Shown piece after piece: positions 24,431-31,851 of a stretch of 34,551 nt of DNA. The stretch's first letter is position 1. Each line of letters opens with the position of its first letter. Both the position numbers and the translations under genes were made by a program. The notes under the pieces are model-generated. The model had not been told where the DNA came from. It ran no database searches and was given only the letters and a program-made list of their open reading frames with translations. Location of the stretch: positions 1-34,551 of the forward strand of contig CAISBR010000025.1 of the NCBI GenBank assembly GCA_903883645.1. The letters are read 5' to 3'. Origin of the DNA: an uncultured Myxococcales bacterium (GTDB lineage: Bacteria > Myxococcota_A > UBA9042).

Positions 24431-26596
24431 ATGCGGACTAAGGTATTGAACAGACTTGGTAAGTGGCTAGTGACCGCGGCGCTTTTGACGCTGCCGTTGG
24501 CGGCCGAGGCGCTGACAAAGGCGCAAACGCTGACCGTCGAAGGCATTCTGACCACAGGCGGCACGGCGGCGGTGGCTGATGGCGACTACTTCTTAACATT
24601 TTCGCTGTACGATCAAGAGAGTGGCGGTAACTCGCTGTGGAAGGAAGGCCCGCTGGGTGTGACGGTCAAGGGCGGTCACTTCTCGGTGCAGATCGGTGCG
24701 CAGATGCCGATTACGCCGACGCTTTTTACTGGTGGTTCGACTTGGCTCGGCGTGGCGGTGGGTCTTGACCCCGAGCTGCCGCGCAAGCCGATGGGGCCGG
24801 TGCCGATGGCGCTCGTGGCCAGTCAGGCGCAAGCAGTGGATTGTTCGGGCTGCATTGGTGCCAAGCAGCTGGATGCAACCTTGCTGCAACCGTTTGCAAA
24901 GACTGCGGATCTTGCGCCGTTCGCCAAAACTGCGGACTTGAGTGTGCTAGCCAAGACGGCGGATCTTGCGGTGTACGCCAAGACGAGCGACCTGGGCGCT
25001 TATGCTAAGGGTGCCGATCTCGCGAATTATGCTCAGAAAACCGACCTGTTGCCGCTCGCTGCCAAAGCGGACTTGAGCGATTTCGTCAAGGCGGCCTCGC
25101 TCGCCAAGGTTGCCGGCACGGGCAGCTACACCGACTTGGCCGACAAGCCAACGCTGGCCACGGTGGCAACATCCGGTAAATACACAGACTTGACGGGCGC
25201 GCCTGTGGTGGTCAAGGCCGGCAGCAGCTGCGGCACGGGCCTCGTCGTGCAGGGCATCAAAGCCGACGGCAGCTTGGACTGCATCGCGGGTGGCATCAGC
25301 GCCGCCAACTTGCCCCCCGACGGCCTAAACGAAGTGTCGAACGGCACATTGACCAATCAATTCACAGAGGTTGTGCCCTCAATGGTGCTACCCAAGGCGC
25401 TACCCGACGGCCTGGGCGCCGGCGTGTCCGACGGCATCGTGGTCCCCGACTTCGGCACAGCGAGCGGCGTCAGCGTCACCGTCAAGGTGACCAACAGCGA
25501 CGTATCCAAGGTCCGCGTTGACCTTTTCGACCCGAGCGGCACCAAGACGACCATCTATAACGGCGGCAAGACCGGCACCAGCTTGAATTTGACTTTCGAT
25601 TTCGCCTCGGTGCCCGCCACTGCGGCCTGGATCGGCAAGAATGCCGCCGGTTCGTGGTCCATCACCGTCGCCGACCTGTTTGACAACGGCAAAGGCACCG
25701 ACGGCACGTTCGACGCGTGGTCCGTGCAAGTACAGACCGTGTCATCGAAAAAGGTCTCGGCCCAGGGCCTGTTGTCGACCGATGGCGGTCTCAAGCTCAA
25801 AGTCGCCACGAGCAATCCGGTGACCTGCGACGCCAGCAACTTGGGCTACATCTACGTCAACACAGTGGCGAAGGCCTTGTATGTGTGCAACGGTACAGAC
25901 TTTTTCCCGGTCCTGCTAGACGTGCCCGGCACGCAGAAGAATCCTGGCGCGCACTGCAAAGACATCGTGACCAAGGCGCCCGGGTCGAAGACAGGTGTGT
26001 ACTGGATCGACCCCGACGCCAACGGCCCGGGCGCACCCTACCAAGTGTATTGCGACATGGATACGCAAGGCGGCGGCTGGACGCTCATCGCCTCGACCCA
26101 GATTCCGTGGAGCGGCAACGGCGGCGGCGATACCACCTGGACGGTCGGTAACCCCTCGGCCGAACAGCTTGATCCCAAAAGCACGGGCAAGTCGGTGTCG
26201 CTGGTCAACCGCATCCCGTTCGCCCAGCTTGCGGACTTTCGCTTTAGCTGCCTGACCTCGGCCGCGGCCACGGGGTACGGCATCGACTGGGTATTCAACC
26301 TGCCAGCCGGTGGCAATTCGGCCTTGATGTCAGACATTTACGACGACGGCAAGATCGGCATCTACGGCAAGGGCTTGCTCACCCAGACCAACGGCAAGCA
26401 GCGCCTGATCGGCTACGACAACGCGACCAGCAAGGCGGACTGGGGTTTGGGCTCCGAGGGCGGCGACACGGTGTACTGGAGCCACGAGGCCTGGGGCCAA
26501 GTCGACAACTGGGGCGGCCACTGCCAGGACCCGGGCACCGGCCACACCACCACGCCGCTGAGCGGTACAGGCATCTACCACATCTGGGTGCGCTAG
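24431..26596 (+). CDS. Secreted adhesin-like protein: nonapeptide repeats, P domain, fibrinogen-like C-terminus
   Basis: GAGG lies five bases before the ATG. Residues about 1-27 are a signal peptide (KWLVTAALLTLPLAAEA). An N-terminal beta domain is followed at about 155-226 by eight 9-residue repeats of the form (F/Y)AKTADLxx, which look like a trimeric or tail-fibre-like stalk. Residues about 310-435 match a proprotein-convertase P (Homo B) domain (VTNSDVSKVRVDLFDPSGT, WIGKNAAGSWSITVADLF). From about 505 a fibrinogen-like domain begins (KTGVYWIDPD, YQVYCDMDTQGGGWTLIAS) and ends in SGTGIYHIWVR. No protease domain accompanies the P domain. Probably a surface or secreted ligand-binding protein. 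Five conserved-looking Cys residues lie in the last third. Confidence 0.82.
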   Translation: MRTKVLNRLGKWLVTAALLTLPLAAEALTKAQTLTVEGILTTGGTAAVADGDYFLTFSLYDQESGGNSLWKEGPLGVTVKGGHFSVQIGAQMPITPTLFTGGSTWLGVAVGLDPELPRKPMGPVPMALVASQAQAVDCSGCIGAKQLDATLLQPFAKTADLAPFAKTADLSVLAKTADLAVYAKTSDLGAYAKGADLANYAQKTDLLPLAAKADLSDFVKAASLAKVAGTGSYTDLADKPTLATVATSGKYTDLTGAPVVVKAGSSCGTGLVVQGIKADGSLDCIAGGISAANLPPDGLNEVSNGTLTNQFTEVVPSMVLPKALPDGLGAGVSDGIVVPDFGTASGVSVTVKVTNSDVSKVRVDLFDPSGTKTTIYNGGKTGTSLNLTFDFASVPATAAWIGKNAAGSWSITVADLFDNGKGTDGTFDAWSVQVQTVSSKKVSAQGLLSTDGGLKLKVATSNPVTCDASNLGYIYVNTVAKALYVCNGTDFFPVLLDVPGTQKNPGAHCKDIVTKAPGSKTGVYWIDPDANGPGAPYQVYCDMDTQGGGWTLIASTQIPWSGNGGGDTTWTVGNPSAEQLDPKSTGKSVSLVNRIPFAQLADFRFSCLTSAAATGYGIDWVFNLPAGGNSALMSDIYDDGKIGIYGKGLLTQTNGKQRLIGYDNATSKADWGLGSEGGDTVYWSHEAWGQVDNWGGHCQDPGTGHTTTPLSGTGIYHIWVR
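24893..25108 (+). repeat. Eight tandem 27-bp units encoding a nonapeptide
   Basis: Eight in-frame units of 9 codons, starting with TTTGCAAAGACTGCGGAT and diverging towards the end. They encode FAKTADLAP-like repeats. The first three are closest, as expected from amplification at one end. Confidence 0.85.
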
Positions 26597-26639
26597 CCGC
26601 GTCGGCTCGCCTGGGCGATACCAGGTAAATGCCTAGAAC

Positions 26640-27071
26640 TTACAGGCAATGCTTGGCTAGGCAGGCCTCGAGCGCGGTGAGCGATTGCTTGGCGCCGGGG
26701 CTGGTGTTGGTTAGGCAGTCGACTTGGCACGCCGCATTGGGGCACGCGCTGTAGCAGAGAAGCGCCTTCTTGCACTCGGCCTCTCCGTAGCATTTGCCAA
26801 ATAATAACATACACTTATCCTGAGCGCAGGCCGTAAGGCAGGTGAGGTCGCTTGGGGAGCAGTGCGACTCGTCGCCCGTGTCGGGTGTGGTGTTGGTATC
26901 TGGCGCGACACTGGTGTCTTGGGTGCTGCCGGCCGTGCTGCAGACGTGGTCGATGCAGGTAAAACCCTTGGCGCATTCGTCTGTTGTGGCGCATGCGTAG
27001 GTGTAGGCGCGGATTGGCACGTTTGAGGCGCAGCCGGTCAGAGCCAAGGCCGCGAGCTGGTGGATACGCAT
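26640..27071 (-). CDS. Cysteine-rich lipoprotein of unknown function
   Basis: A 143-residue exported protein. The ATG at 27071 has an excellent ribosome-binding site (GGGAGG). The signal ends in the lipobox LALTGC. A first Cys cluster (YACATTDECAKGFTCIDHVC) is followed by a Thr/Asp/Pro linker (QDTSVAPDTNTTPDT) and a second region with about ten Cys (CSPSDLTCLTACAQDKC, CYGEAECKKALLCYSAC, ending in CLAKHCL). The pattern is typical of short myxobacterial lipoproteins, but I cannot name a family. The start overlaps the stop of the upstream ORF by one base, so the genes are translationally coupled. It is convergent with the adhesin gene. Confidence 0.75.
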   Translation of the reverse strand: MRIHQLAALALTGCASNVPIRAYTYACATTDECAKGFTCIDHVCSTAGSTQDTSVAPDTNTTPDTGDESHCSPSDLTCLTACAQDKCMLLFGKCYGEAECKKALLCYSACPNAACQVDCLTNTSPGAKQSLTALEACLAKHCL

Positions 27072-27439
27072 CAGAACCTCCCTGCCAGGGTTACGCCGTC
27101 GGGGCCGGGCGCTGCGATCCAAGCCGCTTGGGTTGTAGACCCGCCGAGCAGTAGCCACACCAAGCTCCCCGCCAAGCCTGCGCCGCCGACGGCCATGAGT
27201 GTGGTGCCGGTGACCTTGCGCTTGCCGATCGAGTCGTGGTCCGCAAAGGCGTTTACCTGGGTAATTCCGGTAGTTATCCCCGTAGCCGTGCGGGAGTCGA
27301 CCGCGCTTTGCAGCGTATGGTCGGCTCTGACGGCCAAGCCCCACGTGACCGCGCCCGCCAATGTTAGCGCCGCCGTGCCTGCCACTGCGACCCACGGTCC
27401 GACGCGGCTGGTCTGGACAGCAGAGTGTGCAGGGGGCAC
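27071..27439 (-). CDS. C-terminal half of the frameshifted TPR protein (transmembrane part)
   Basis: A 122-residue frame with a GTG start and no ribosome-binding site. It has two hydrophobic helices (VGPWVAVAGTAALTLAGAVTWGLAV and GTTLMAVGGAGLAGSLVWLLL) separated by a charged segment. This is the usual C-terminus of myxobacterial TPR-proline-rich membrane proteins. It lies in the -1 frame of the TPR ORF upstream, and adding one A to the AAAAA run near 27450 would join them. A TAA in its own frame just upstream argues that it is not a separate gene. Its stop overlaps the start of the Cys-rich lipoprotein gene. Confidence 0.6.
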   Translation of the reverse strand: MPPAHSAVQTSRVGPWVAVAGTAALTLAGAVTWGLAVRADHTLQSAVDSRTATGITTGITQVNAFADHDSIGKRKVTGTTLMAVGGAGLAGSLVWLLLGGSTTQAAWIAAPGPDGVTLAGRF

Positions 27440-27999
27440 AACATCCTGTTTTTAGCTAGTTCTGGCTGGGCAGGCGCTGGCTTGGCCGGCACTGGCTGGG
27501 CAGGCACTGGCTTGGCCGGCTCTAGGGCGCTAGGCTCCGGCTTGGCTGGCTCCGCCTTGACTTCAACTGACTTGGGACTTTCTTGTTTCGCTGCCACAGG
27601 TTGAGCAGCCTTGCCGTCTCTGGCGAGCTGTTCGCGGAGGCGTGCGGCCCGGAGCTTGGCTTCTTCGCGGCCACCGGGGTCCGTTTCGACCTGGACATAC
27701 GCTTCGTAGCGGGCCACGGCCGCCTCGCGCTGGCCAGCCTGCTCGTAGGCGCGGCCGGCGTTGAACAAAAGAGTAGGTTTTTTAGCTAGTTCGTACGCAC
27801 GGTCAAAAAGCTTGGCGGCCAGCTCGAAGTCGCCTTCTTTGAATCGCCGCGCCGCCGTTTCGGCCACCGACTCGGCTTCGGAGAGCGACTCGACTTTGGC
27901 CTTAGCCGCGGCTGGCCGGGCAGGGACGGCCGCGACCGCTGCCAGCGCTACGGCGATCGGCCAAGTGCGCAGAAATTCAGAGGAGTTGCGAAGGGTCAT
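27364..27999 (-). CDS. TPR protein, N-terminal half, frame broken before its membrane domain
   Basis: An exported protein with a signal peptide (PIAVALAAVAAVPARPAAA). Residues about 40-120 form TPR-like helices (AAKLFDRAYELAKKPTLLFN, GRAYEQAGQREAAVARYEAY). A Pro/Ala/Lys-rich linker with repeated PAKP/PAQP units runs to about 180. After that the frame leaves the expected path and ends in an Arg-rich tail (ASDRGSQWQARRR) that looks out of frame. The intact protein would continue into the transmembrane ORF at 27071-27439. Proteins of this layout are common in Myxococcota; their function is generally unknown. Confidence 0.65.
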   Translation of the reverse strand: MTLRNSSEFLRTWPIAVALAAVAAVPARPAAAKAKVESLSEAESVAETAARRFKEGDFELAAKLFDRAYELAKKPTLLFNAGRAYEQAGQREAAVARYEAYVQVETDPGGREEAKLRAARLREQLARDGKAAQPVAAKQESPKSVEVKAEPAKPEPSALEPAKPVPAQPVPAKPAPAQPELAKNRMLCPLHTLLSRPAASDRGSQWQARRR

Positions 28000-28030
28000 C
28001 GGCGCGCCGCCATGGGTAGGTCAGGGCGGC

Positions 28031-28059
28031 ATCGTAGCTGGTCTGTGGCCGTTCGACAA
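28031..28059 (-). promoter_or_regulatory. Possible promoter for the TPR-lipoprotein operon
   Basis: On the minus strand TTGTCG (28059-28054) and TACGAT (28036-28031) are separated by 17 bp, about 30 bp before the TPR start codon. Found by eye. Confidence 0.35.
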
Positions 28060-28111
28060 CGGTGGGCCGATGACGCCAGTTCGTGTGTACATTCATCTAC
28101 TTGCTGGGTGA

Positions 28112-29041
28112 TTACCGCGGCGATTCTGGAGTGCGCGGCGGTTGGGCGGACCGACCCGCTACGCGCTGGGCAAGTCGCTGCACCACGCCGCGAATCACCA
28201 CGCCGGCCAGCCAGCCAATCAGCGCGAGCGTCACCAGCCACGGCGCCAGCGCGACCCCCAGCACGAGCAGACCTTGGGCCGCTTCTCCAAGAGTATCCAA
28301 GCTGTTGTGCCACGTCTCCGCGACACGGTCGAGCAGCGTCGGATTCAGCGGCGGCACGTACTTGCCCGACACGGAGAGCGTAACTTTCAGTGTCGCCAGA
28401 TCGATGCGAGAATCTAGCAGCCTCTTTCTACCCTGCAGAACTTCGACGTTTTCGCGGGCGCGGTTCAGCTCCCGTTCCACCTCGAGCACATCCTTGAGCG
28501 CGTGTTCCGGCTTATCGAGGAGCTGCCGGAGGCGCTGCTCCGCGGCTACCGCATTGTCGAGGCGGGCCTGCAGATCGGTATAGGCCTCGGTCACGTCTTC
28601 GGCGCCGATGTGCTCTTGCGTCACTCGCCCCAGCACGCGGAGGCGGTCGAGGGCCCGGTCCAGACCCGTTGACGGTAGCCGCAACGTCCATGTGGCCGAG
28701 CTGACCGTATCGACGCCGTGGTCGACCTGCAGGTCTTGCACGAAGCCACTGCTGGCATCGACGATACTCTGCAACTCCTTGGCTGCTTTGGGATAGTCCT
28801 CGACACGCACCGCCAGCTCGCCGTTGCGCACCACCTTGCGACCCATCAGGGCAGGGACTTCGGCGGCCAAAGCCGGCTTGCCATCGCCGGGCTTACCGCT
28901 GTCGGCAGCCCTTTCGCCTTCCGCCCTAGTAGCTTGCGGGGACTGCATCGTGGTCGCCGGTGCCGAGTTCTTGGCGCAGGAGCTGACGGCAAGGCAAAGG
29001 GACAGCGCGGTGACGAGTAGGCGGGGCGCGGTTTGTTTCAT
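28112..29041 (-). CDS. DUF4349 family lipoprotein
   Basis: The signal peptide KQTAPRLLVTALSLCLAVSSC carries a lipobox. Residues about 60-260 match the DUF4349 family: RKVVRNGELAVRVEDYPKAA, SGFVQDLQVD, a long coiled coil (LQARLDNAVAAEQRLRQLLD) and RKRLLDSRIDLATLKVTLS. A C-terminal transmembrane helix (LLVLGVALAPWLVTLALIGWLAG) and a basic tail follow. The family is membrane-bound and poorly characterised. I start at 29041. An ATG at 29110 is in frame and is preceded by AAGGA inside repeat copy F, but it would put 23 charged residues before the signal peptide. The upstream region holds the 15-bp box array, a likely control region. Confidence 0.85.
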   Translation of the reverse strand: MKQTAPRLLVTALSLCLAVSSCAKNSAPATTMQSPQATRAEGERAADSGKPGDGKPALAAEVPALMGRKVVRNGELAVRVEDYPKAAKELQSIVDASSGFVQDLQVDHGVDTVSSATWTLRLPSTGLDRALDRLRVLGRVTQEHIGAEDVTEAYTDLQARLDNAVAAEQRLRQLLDKPEHALKDVLEVERELNRARENVEVLQGRKRLLDSRIDLATLKVTLSVSGKYVPPLNPTLLDRVAETWHNSLDTLGEAAQGLLVLGVALAPWLVTLALIGWLAGVVIRGVVQRLAQRVAGRSAQPPRTPESPR

Positions 29042-29111
29042 GGATCGTCTCGGTTCCGCATCGGCGGCACTCTGTTCGACGCGGCGCCCGGCCAACCGAT
29101 CCAGACGCATA

Positions 29112-29140
29112 GCATCCTTTTTCTACTGCTTGAAATTAAA
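29112..29140 (-). repeat. Dispersed AT-rich repeat, copy F
   Basis: In motif orientation it reads TAATTTCAAGC then AGTAGAAAAAGGATGC, the same subtype as copy B. It lies 71 bp upstream of the DUF4349 start codon and in direct orientation with copy G, 195 bp away. Confidence 0.8.
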
Positions 29141-29203
29141 TGAAAATGGCCGGAGAAGGAGATGGGCTACACCTGCTTGCGTGCAGCGCTGCCTCTTGCC
29201 TGA

Positions 29204-29272
29204 GTTAATGACCAGCGGGTCATTGACTGGCCGGTCAGTGACCGCCGAGTCAGTGACTGAACGGTCAGTAAT
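29204..29272. repeat. Five palindromic boxes at exact 15-bp spacing
   Basis: GTTAATGAC, GTCATTGAC, GTCAGTGAC, GTCAGTGAC and GTCAGTAAT start at 29204, 29219, 29234, 29249 and 29264. The central boxes are perfect GTCA-S-TGAC palindromes. Read in the other register they form overlapping TGAC-N6-GTCA dyads. The six-base spacers are not conserved. The array lies in a 302-bp gap without a gene, between repeat copies F and G and upstream of the DUF4349 gene. It looks like an operator or iteron-type protein-binding array. Confidence 0.7.
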
Positions 29273-29306
29273 TGTGACCGGCGGCCCTACCCGTGCTGTC
29301 TAGATC

Positions 29307-29336
29307 GCAGCCATTTTCTACTACCTGAAATTATAG
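29307..29336 (-). repeat. Dispersed AT-rich repeat, copy G
   Basis: In motif orientation it reads CTATAATTTCAGGT then AGTAGAAAATGGCTGC, close to the consensus. It begins eight bases past the stop of the esterase gene. Confidence 0.8.
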
Positions 29337-29343
29337 GGATGTC

Positions 29344-30375
29344 TTAAGGGCGGGCATGAGCCTGCAGCCAGCCGAAGACGGTCGCGGGCCAGTTCGCTTG
29401 CGGTGTCAAGAAATGCCCGCCGCCAACCACGCTCCACAGCTCCGCGCCGCCGGCTTTGCAGTTGGGCCACACCTGGTCGGCCGTCTCGGCGCCAAAGACC
29501 AGCGCGTCGAGGTCGAAGAACTCTTTGTTTTGTGGGCTGGTGCCGCATCCATCGCGCTTCGCCCAGGCGGCGGTGCTGGCAAGCGCGCCGGGGTAGCTGC
29601 CGCCCGACAGGACGCCGCCGAAGTAGCCAACCGTCGGGTCGAGAGTGCCGTGGATTTGTAGGGCTGCAACCGGCTGAGTTGGCTTGCATTTCTCCGCATC
29701 TAGCCAGTTGACACCGGAGAGAGCGGCAATCGCGACCACCTGGTCCGCGGATTCGCACGCCAAGCGGTGGGCCATGAACGCGCCGTTGGAGTGGCCGATT
29801 ACGTAGACGCGCTTCGGGTCGATGTTGAATTTCCACTTCATGTCGGCCAAAACCGCTTGCAGGTAGCCAACATCGTCGGGCTTGGCACCGTAGTTGTCAC
29901 AGCACGCGTCGGTGGCGTTCCAAAACCGCATCCCGAGGGCGTCGGGCTGGCCCTCGGGCACGGCGAGCACGTAGCCAAGCGCGTCGGTTGCATCGCCCAT
30001 ATGCATCCAACTATCTATAAATACGGCAGATTCGGCATACCCGTGCAGGAGCAAGATCAGCGGCCACGGCTTGCTCGCGTCGTACTGTACTGGCAAGCGG
30101 AAGCCGTACGGACGCTTGGTGATGAGCGGCGTCCACGATTGGCCCGCGTCGGGTGACGTGGTCGCGGTGTCGAGGCTGCTGCTGTCTTGGCTGACTTTGG
30201 GCAAGGTAACATCTTGCGGCGGCACGAGCTTCAGGTCGCTGAACCCACCGAGATCGAGCGTGATATCCTGGTCGCTGGCGTCCGCAAGTGTGGTGTTGCT
30301 TGCGAGCGTAGGGTCGCCGCAACCGAGCAGGGGGAGGAGGCAGACGAGTGCGAGGAGCGGCGGAGTGTGGTTCAT
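29344..30375 (-). CDS. LpqC/PHB-depolymerase-type esterase, lipoprotein
   Basis: An exported alpha/beta hydrolase. The signal peptide PPLLALVCLLPLLGC has a lipobox, and an acidic Asp/Thr/Ser linker runs to about residue 80. The catalytic domain shows LILLLHGYAES (oxyanion region), the nucleophile elbow GHSNGAFMAHRLAC (Ser near residue 195), the acid in IHGTLDPTVGYFGG and the His in VVGGGHFLTP. FNIDPKRVYVIGHSNG is typical of the LpqC/PHB depolymerase/feruloyl esterase group. The substrate is unknown; polyesters or plant-type esters are possible. Cys pairs around DACCDNYG may form disulfides. It is a single gene bounded by repeat copies G and H. Confidence 0.88.
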   Translation of the reverse strand: MNHTPPLLALVCLLPLLGCGDPTLASNTTLADASDQDITLDLGGFSDLKLVPPQDVTLPKVSQDSSSLDTATTSPDAGQSWTPLITKRPYGFRLPVQYDASKPWPLILLLHGYAESAVFIDSWMHMGDATDALGYVLAVPEGQPDALGMRFWNATDACCDNYGAKPDDVGYLQAVLADMKWKFNIDPKRVYVIGHSNGAFMAHRLACESADQVVAIAALSGVNWLDAEKCKPTQPVAALQIHGTLDPTVGYFGGVLSGGSYPGALASTAAWAKRDGCGTSPQNKEFFDLDALVFGAETADQVWPNCKAGGAELWSVVGGGHFLTPQANWPATVFGWLQAHARP

Positions 30376-30483
30376 TTGGACACTGTAGGCCTTTCGGCGG
30401 CGCGTGCCCAGGTGATTTGGAGTAATAGCGGTGAGCGTGCGTCACCGGTTCGTGCGGCGAGATTGCTCGACAAAATATGCTGG

Positions 30484-30521
30484 AATTTCGAGTAGTAGAA
30501 AATGGAGTAGAAAATGGCGGC
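30484..30521 (+). repeat. Dispersed AT-rich repeat, copy H, with duplicated core
   Basis: AATTTCGAGTAGTAGAAAAT is followed by GG, and the core GTAGAAAATGG (30495-30505) is repeated at 30507-30517, giving a 12-bp tandem duplication. The second core ends in CGGC instead of CTGC. Confidence 0.75.
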
Positions 30522-30629
30522 TTTCGATTCGCGGTCGCACGGCTTGGCAAGCCACGTCGGGCCTCTCGGCGTCGCGATGGGCGCGAGGTCGTGTGGCCAC
30601 GCCGAGAGGTACAAATCGAAATTCCTGAG

Positions 30630-30671
30630 CGCGCGACGTCGGATTCGAACCGACGACCCTTGGCTTCGGAG
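30630..30671 (-). other. 3' half of tRNA-Arg(CCG), probable attachment site
   Basis: On the minus strand the anticodon loop CTCCGAA (anticodon CCG) is followed by GCCAA, a five-base variable loop, the T arm GTCGG-TTCGAAT-CCGAC and the acceptor strand GTCGCGC plus a discriminator G. The 5' half is missing. The bases before the loop do not pair with GCCAA, and no GCGCGAC acceptor strand occurs upstream. A 3' tRNA half next to excisionase/AlpA-type genes is the usual product of site-specific integration into a tRNA gene. Confidence 0.7.
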
Positions 30672-30839
30672 CTGGCCTTTTCGGACTTGCCTTCCTTGTG
30701 TATCCTTGCGATACGCTATGTTGCACGGGTCGGCCCCTTGCCTTCCCGGCCCAATTGTAGCCATTCTTGTCGGCCTTGGGCAACGTTTCGGGCAACGAAT
30801 CGCGACAAAATTCTCGCCGCGCAACAGGGGGGTACCGCA

Positions 30840-31805
30840 ATGCCGAACAACAGGGAGAGACGGGCGGCGGGCACGCAACTGACCCGAGATGACCTGGAGC
30901 GTGGCCTGCGCACCTTTGTGGCGGCGGCGAGCTGCTGGGTGCATCGCGATCCGTGTGCGAGGGACTCTGACGTCGATCAGGCGGGTAATCTTGCGAAAGT
31001 GGTCGAGGCGCTAGATGTGATGGCGGCCAGGCAACGGCAGATTGCGGCCGACGTACTGCGCAGTATCGCGATCGACCACCTGACCGCGGCGATCGAAGAC
31101 AAGGAAAAGGGCTCGGATGTGGCATCGACGGCAGCAAAGAAGGTCAGACGCCCGACGATCAAGTCGACCAAAGAGGGCAAGGCTTCGGCCGCTGCCGAGA
31201 AACCGACGCTGGTGCAGGCAGAATGGCGCCGGATGTACGTGATGCTCGAGGATGCCGACCCCGTTGTGCGCTGCTTGCGGGCGACCTACATGGTGGTCAC
31301 GATGCTGACCGGGCAGATGCAGACCCTAGATTTGCAGCGCGCACAGGCACTTGCAGATGCCGCGGCGCAGTTGCGGCAGCCCGTTGCGGATCCCAAGCGT
31401 GACGCAATTCGCAAAGATGGCGTTGCCGATGCGCTGACCGAGGATCTGTTTGTGGATGCCGGGTACGTCAGCAAGATCATGAAGAAGGGAAACCCCGAGC
31501 TGGTGGCGACCATGAACAAGCACGCCACTGCAGCAGCGCGACGCCTGCGCGCCCGACACGCCGACACCGCGGCCTTTGAGAACGCCGTTGCCGACGCCTA
31601 CTACTTTGGCGCTGCACGAGGCGCACTTTCGCCAGGTCCGTTTGGTCCAGGGGCGCGCGGTGAGACGCCGGCGGCTATTGCAGGCGAGTTTGTCGCCAGT
31701 GCGCTTGGTGGCGGGCCCGAGTTGGCCTTTGGCATTCAGACTTGCGAGGAGTTGTGGCGCGGCCCGCTTACCTTGGCTGCTCTCGGCCACGCCGAATCCG
31801 TCTAA
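30840..31805 (+). CDS. Unknown protein of the presumed integrative element
   Basis: A 321-residue cytoplasmic protein; I do not recognise a family. AGGGGGG lies upstream of the ATG. It is mostly helical, with a Lys/Ala-rich low-complexity stretch (KKVRRPTIKSTKEGKASAAA, about residues 99-118) between two helical regions. It has no Cys-metal motifs, no NTP-binding loop and no membrane segment. The C-terminal part is Gly/Ala/Pro-rich (GALSPGPFGPGARGE). It is the first gene inside the element next to the attachment site, a position often taken by accessory cargo or by replication and regulatory proteins. The frame stays open upstream through the tRNA remnant, but that part reads the tRNA in antisense and is not coding. 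Confidence 0.6.
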   Translation: MPNNRERRAAGTQLTRDDLERGLRTFVAAASCWVHRDPCARDSDVDQAGNLAKVVEALDVMAARQRQIAADVLRSIAIDHLTAAIEDKEKGSDVASTAAKKVRRPTIKSTKEGKASAAAEKPTLVQAEWRRMYVMLEDADPVVRCLRATYMVVTMLTGQMQTLDLQRAQALADAAAQLRQPVADPKRDAIRKDGVADALTEDLFVDAGYVSKIMKKGNPELVATMNKHATAAARRLRARHADTAAFENAVADAYYFGAARGALSPGPFGPGARGETPAAIAGEFVASALGGGPELAFGIQTCEELWRGPLTLAALGHAESV

Positions 31806-31851
31806 GAGGGGACTGCTGGCAAACCTGCCTAACGGCCAGTGCTTAGCTTCG

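Larger units (their letters stand above)
30376..30839. other. Gene-free stretch at the probable element boundary
   Basis: No convincing ORF. It holds repeat copy H and then the 3' half of a tRNA-Arg. A small hairpin follows (GTATC-CTTGC-GATAC at 30700-30714), then two direct GGGCAACG units near 30777-30798, just before the first gene of the presumed element. Confidence 0.5.

Noticed and set aside
26610..26625. CCTGG-GCGATA-CCAGG hairpin between convergent genes
   Set aside because: Only five pairs and no T run; too weak to call a terminator.
27440..27460. Programmed -1 frameshift at GCT AAA AAC in the TPR gene
   Set aside because: The heptamer would be T AAA AAC rather than a classical slippery site, and only a five-pair hairpin follows. 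A one-base indel in the A run is simpler, so frameshifting is mentioned only as an alternative.
28417..28440. GCAGCCTCTTTCTACCCTGCAG resembles the dispersed repeat
   Set aside because: It lies in the DUF4349 coding region at a point where the family normally has RxRLLDSRI-like residues, and the ATTTTC core and AATTTCA end are missing. Treated as chance.
30477..30839. Plus-strand reading frame extending the 321-residue gene upstream by 121 codons
   Set aside because: It passes through repeat copy H and reads the tRNA-Arg remnant in antisense; the ATG at 30840 has a strong ribosome-binding site.
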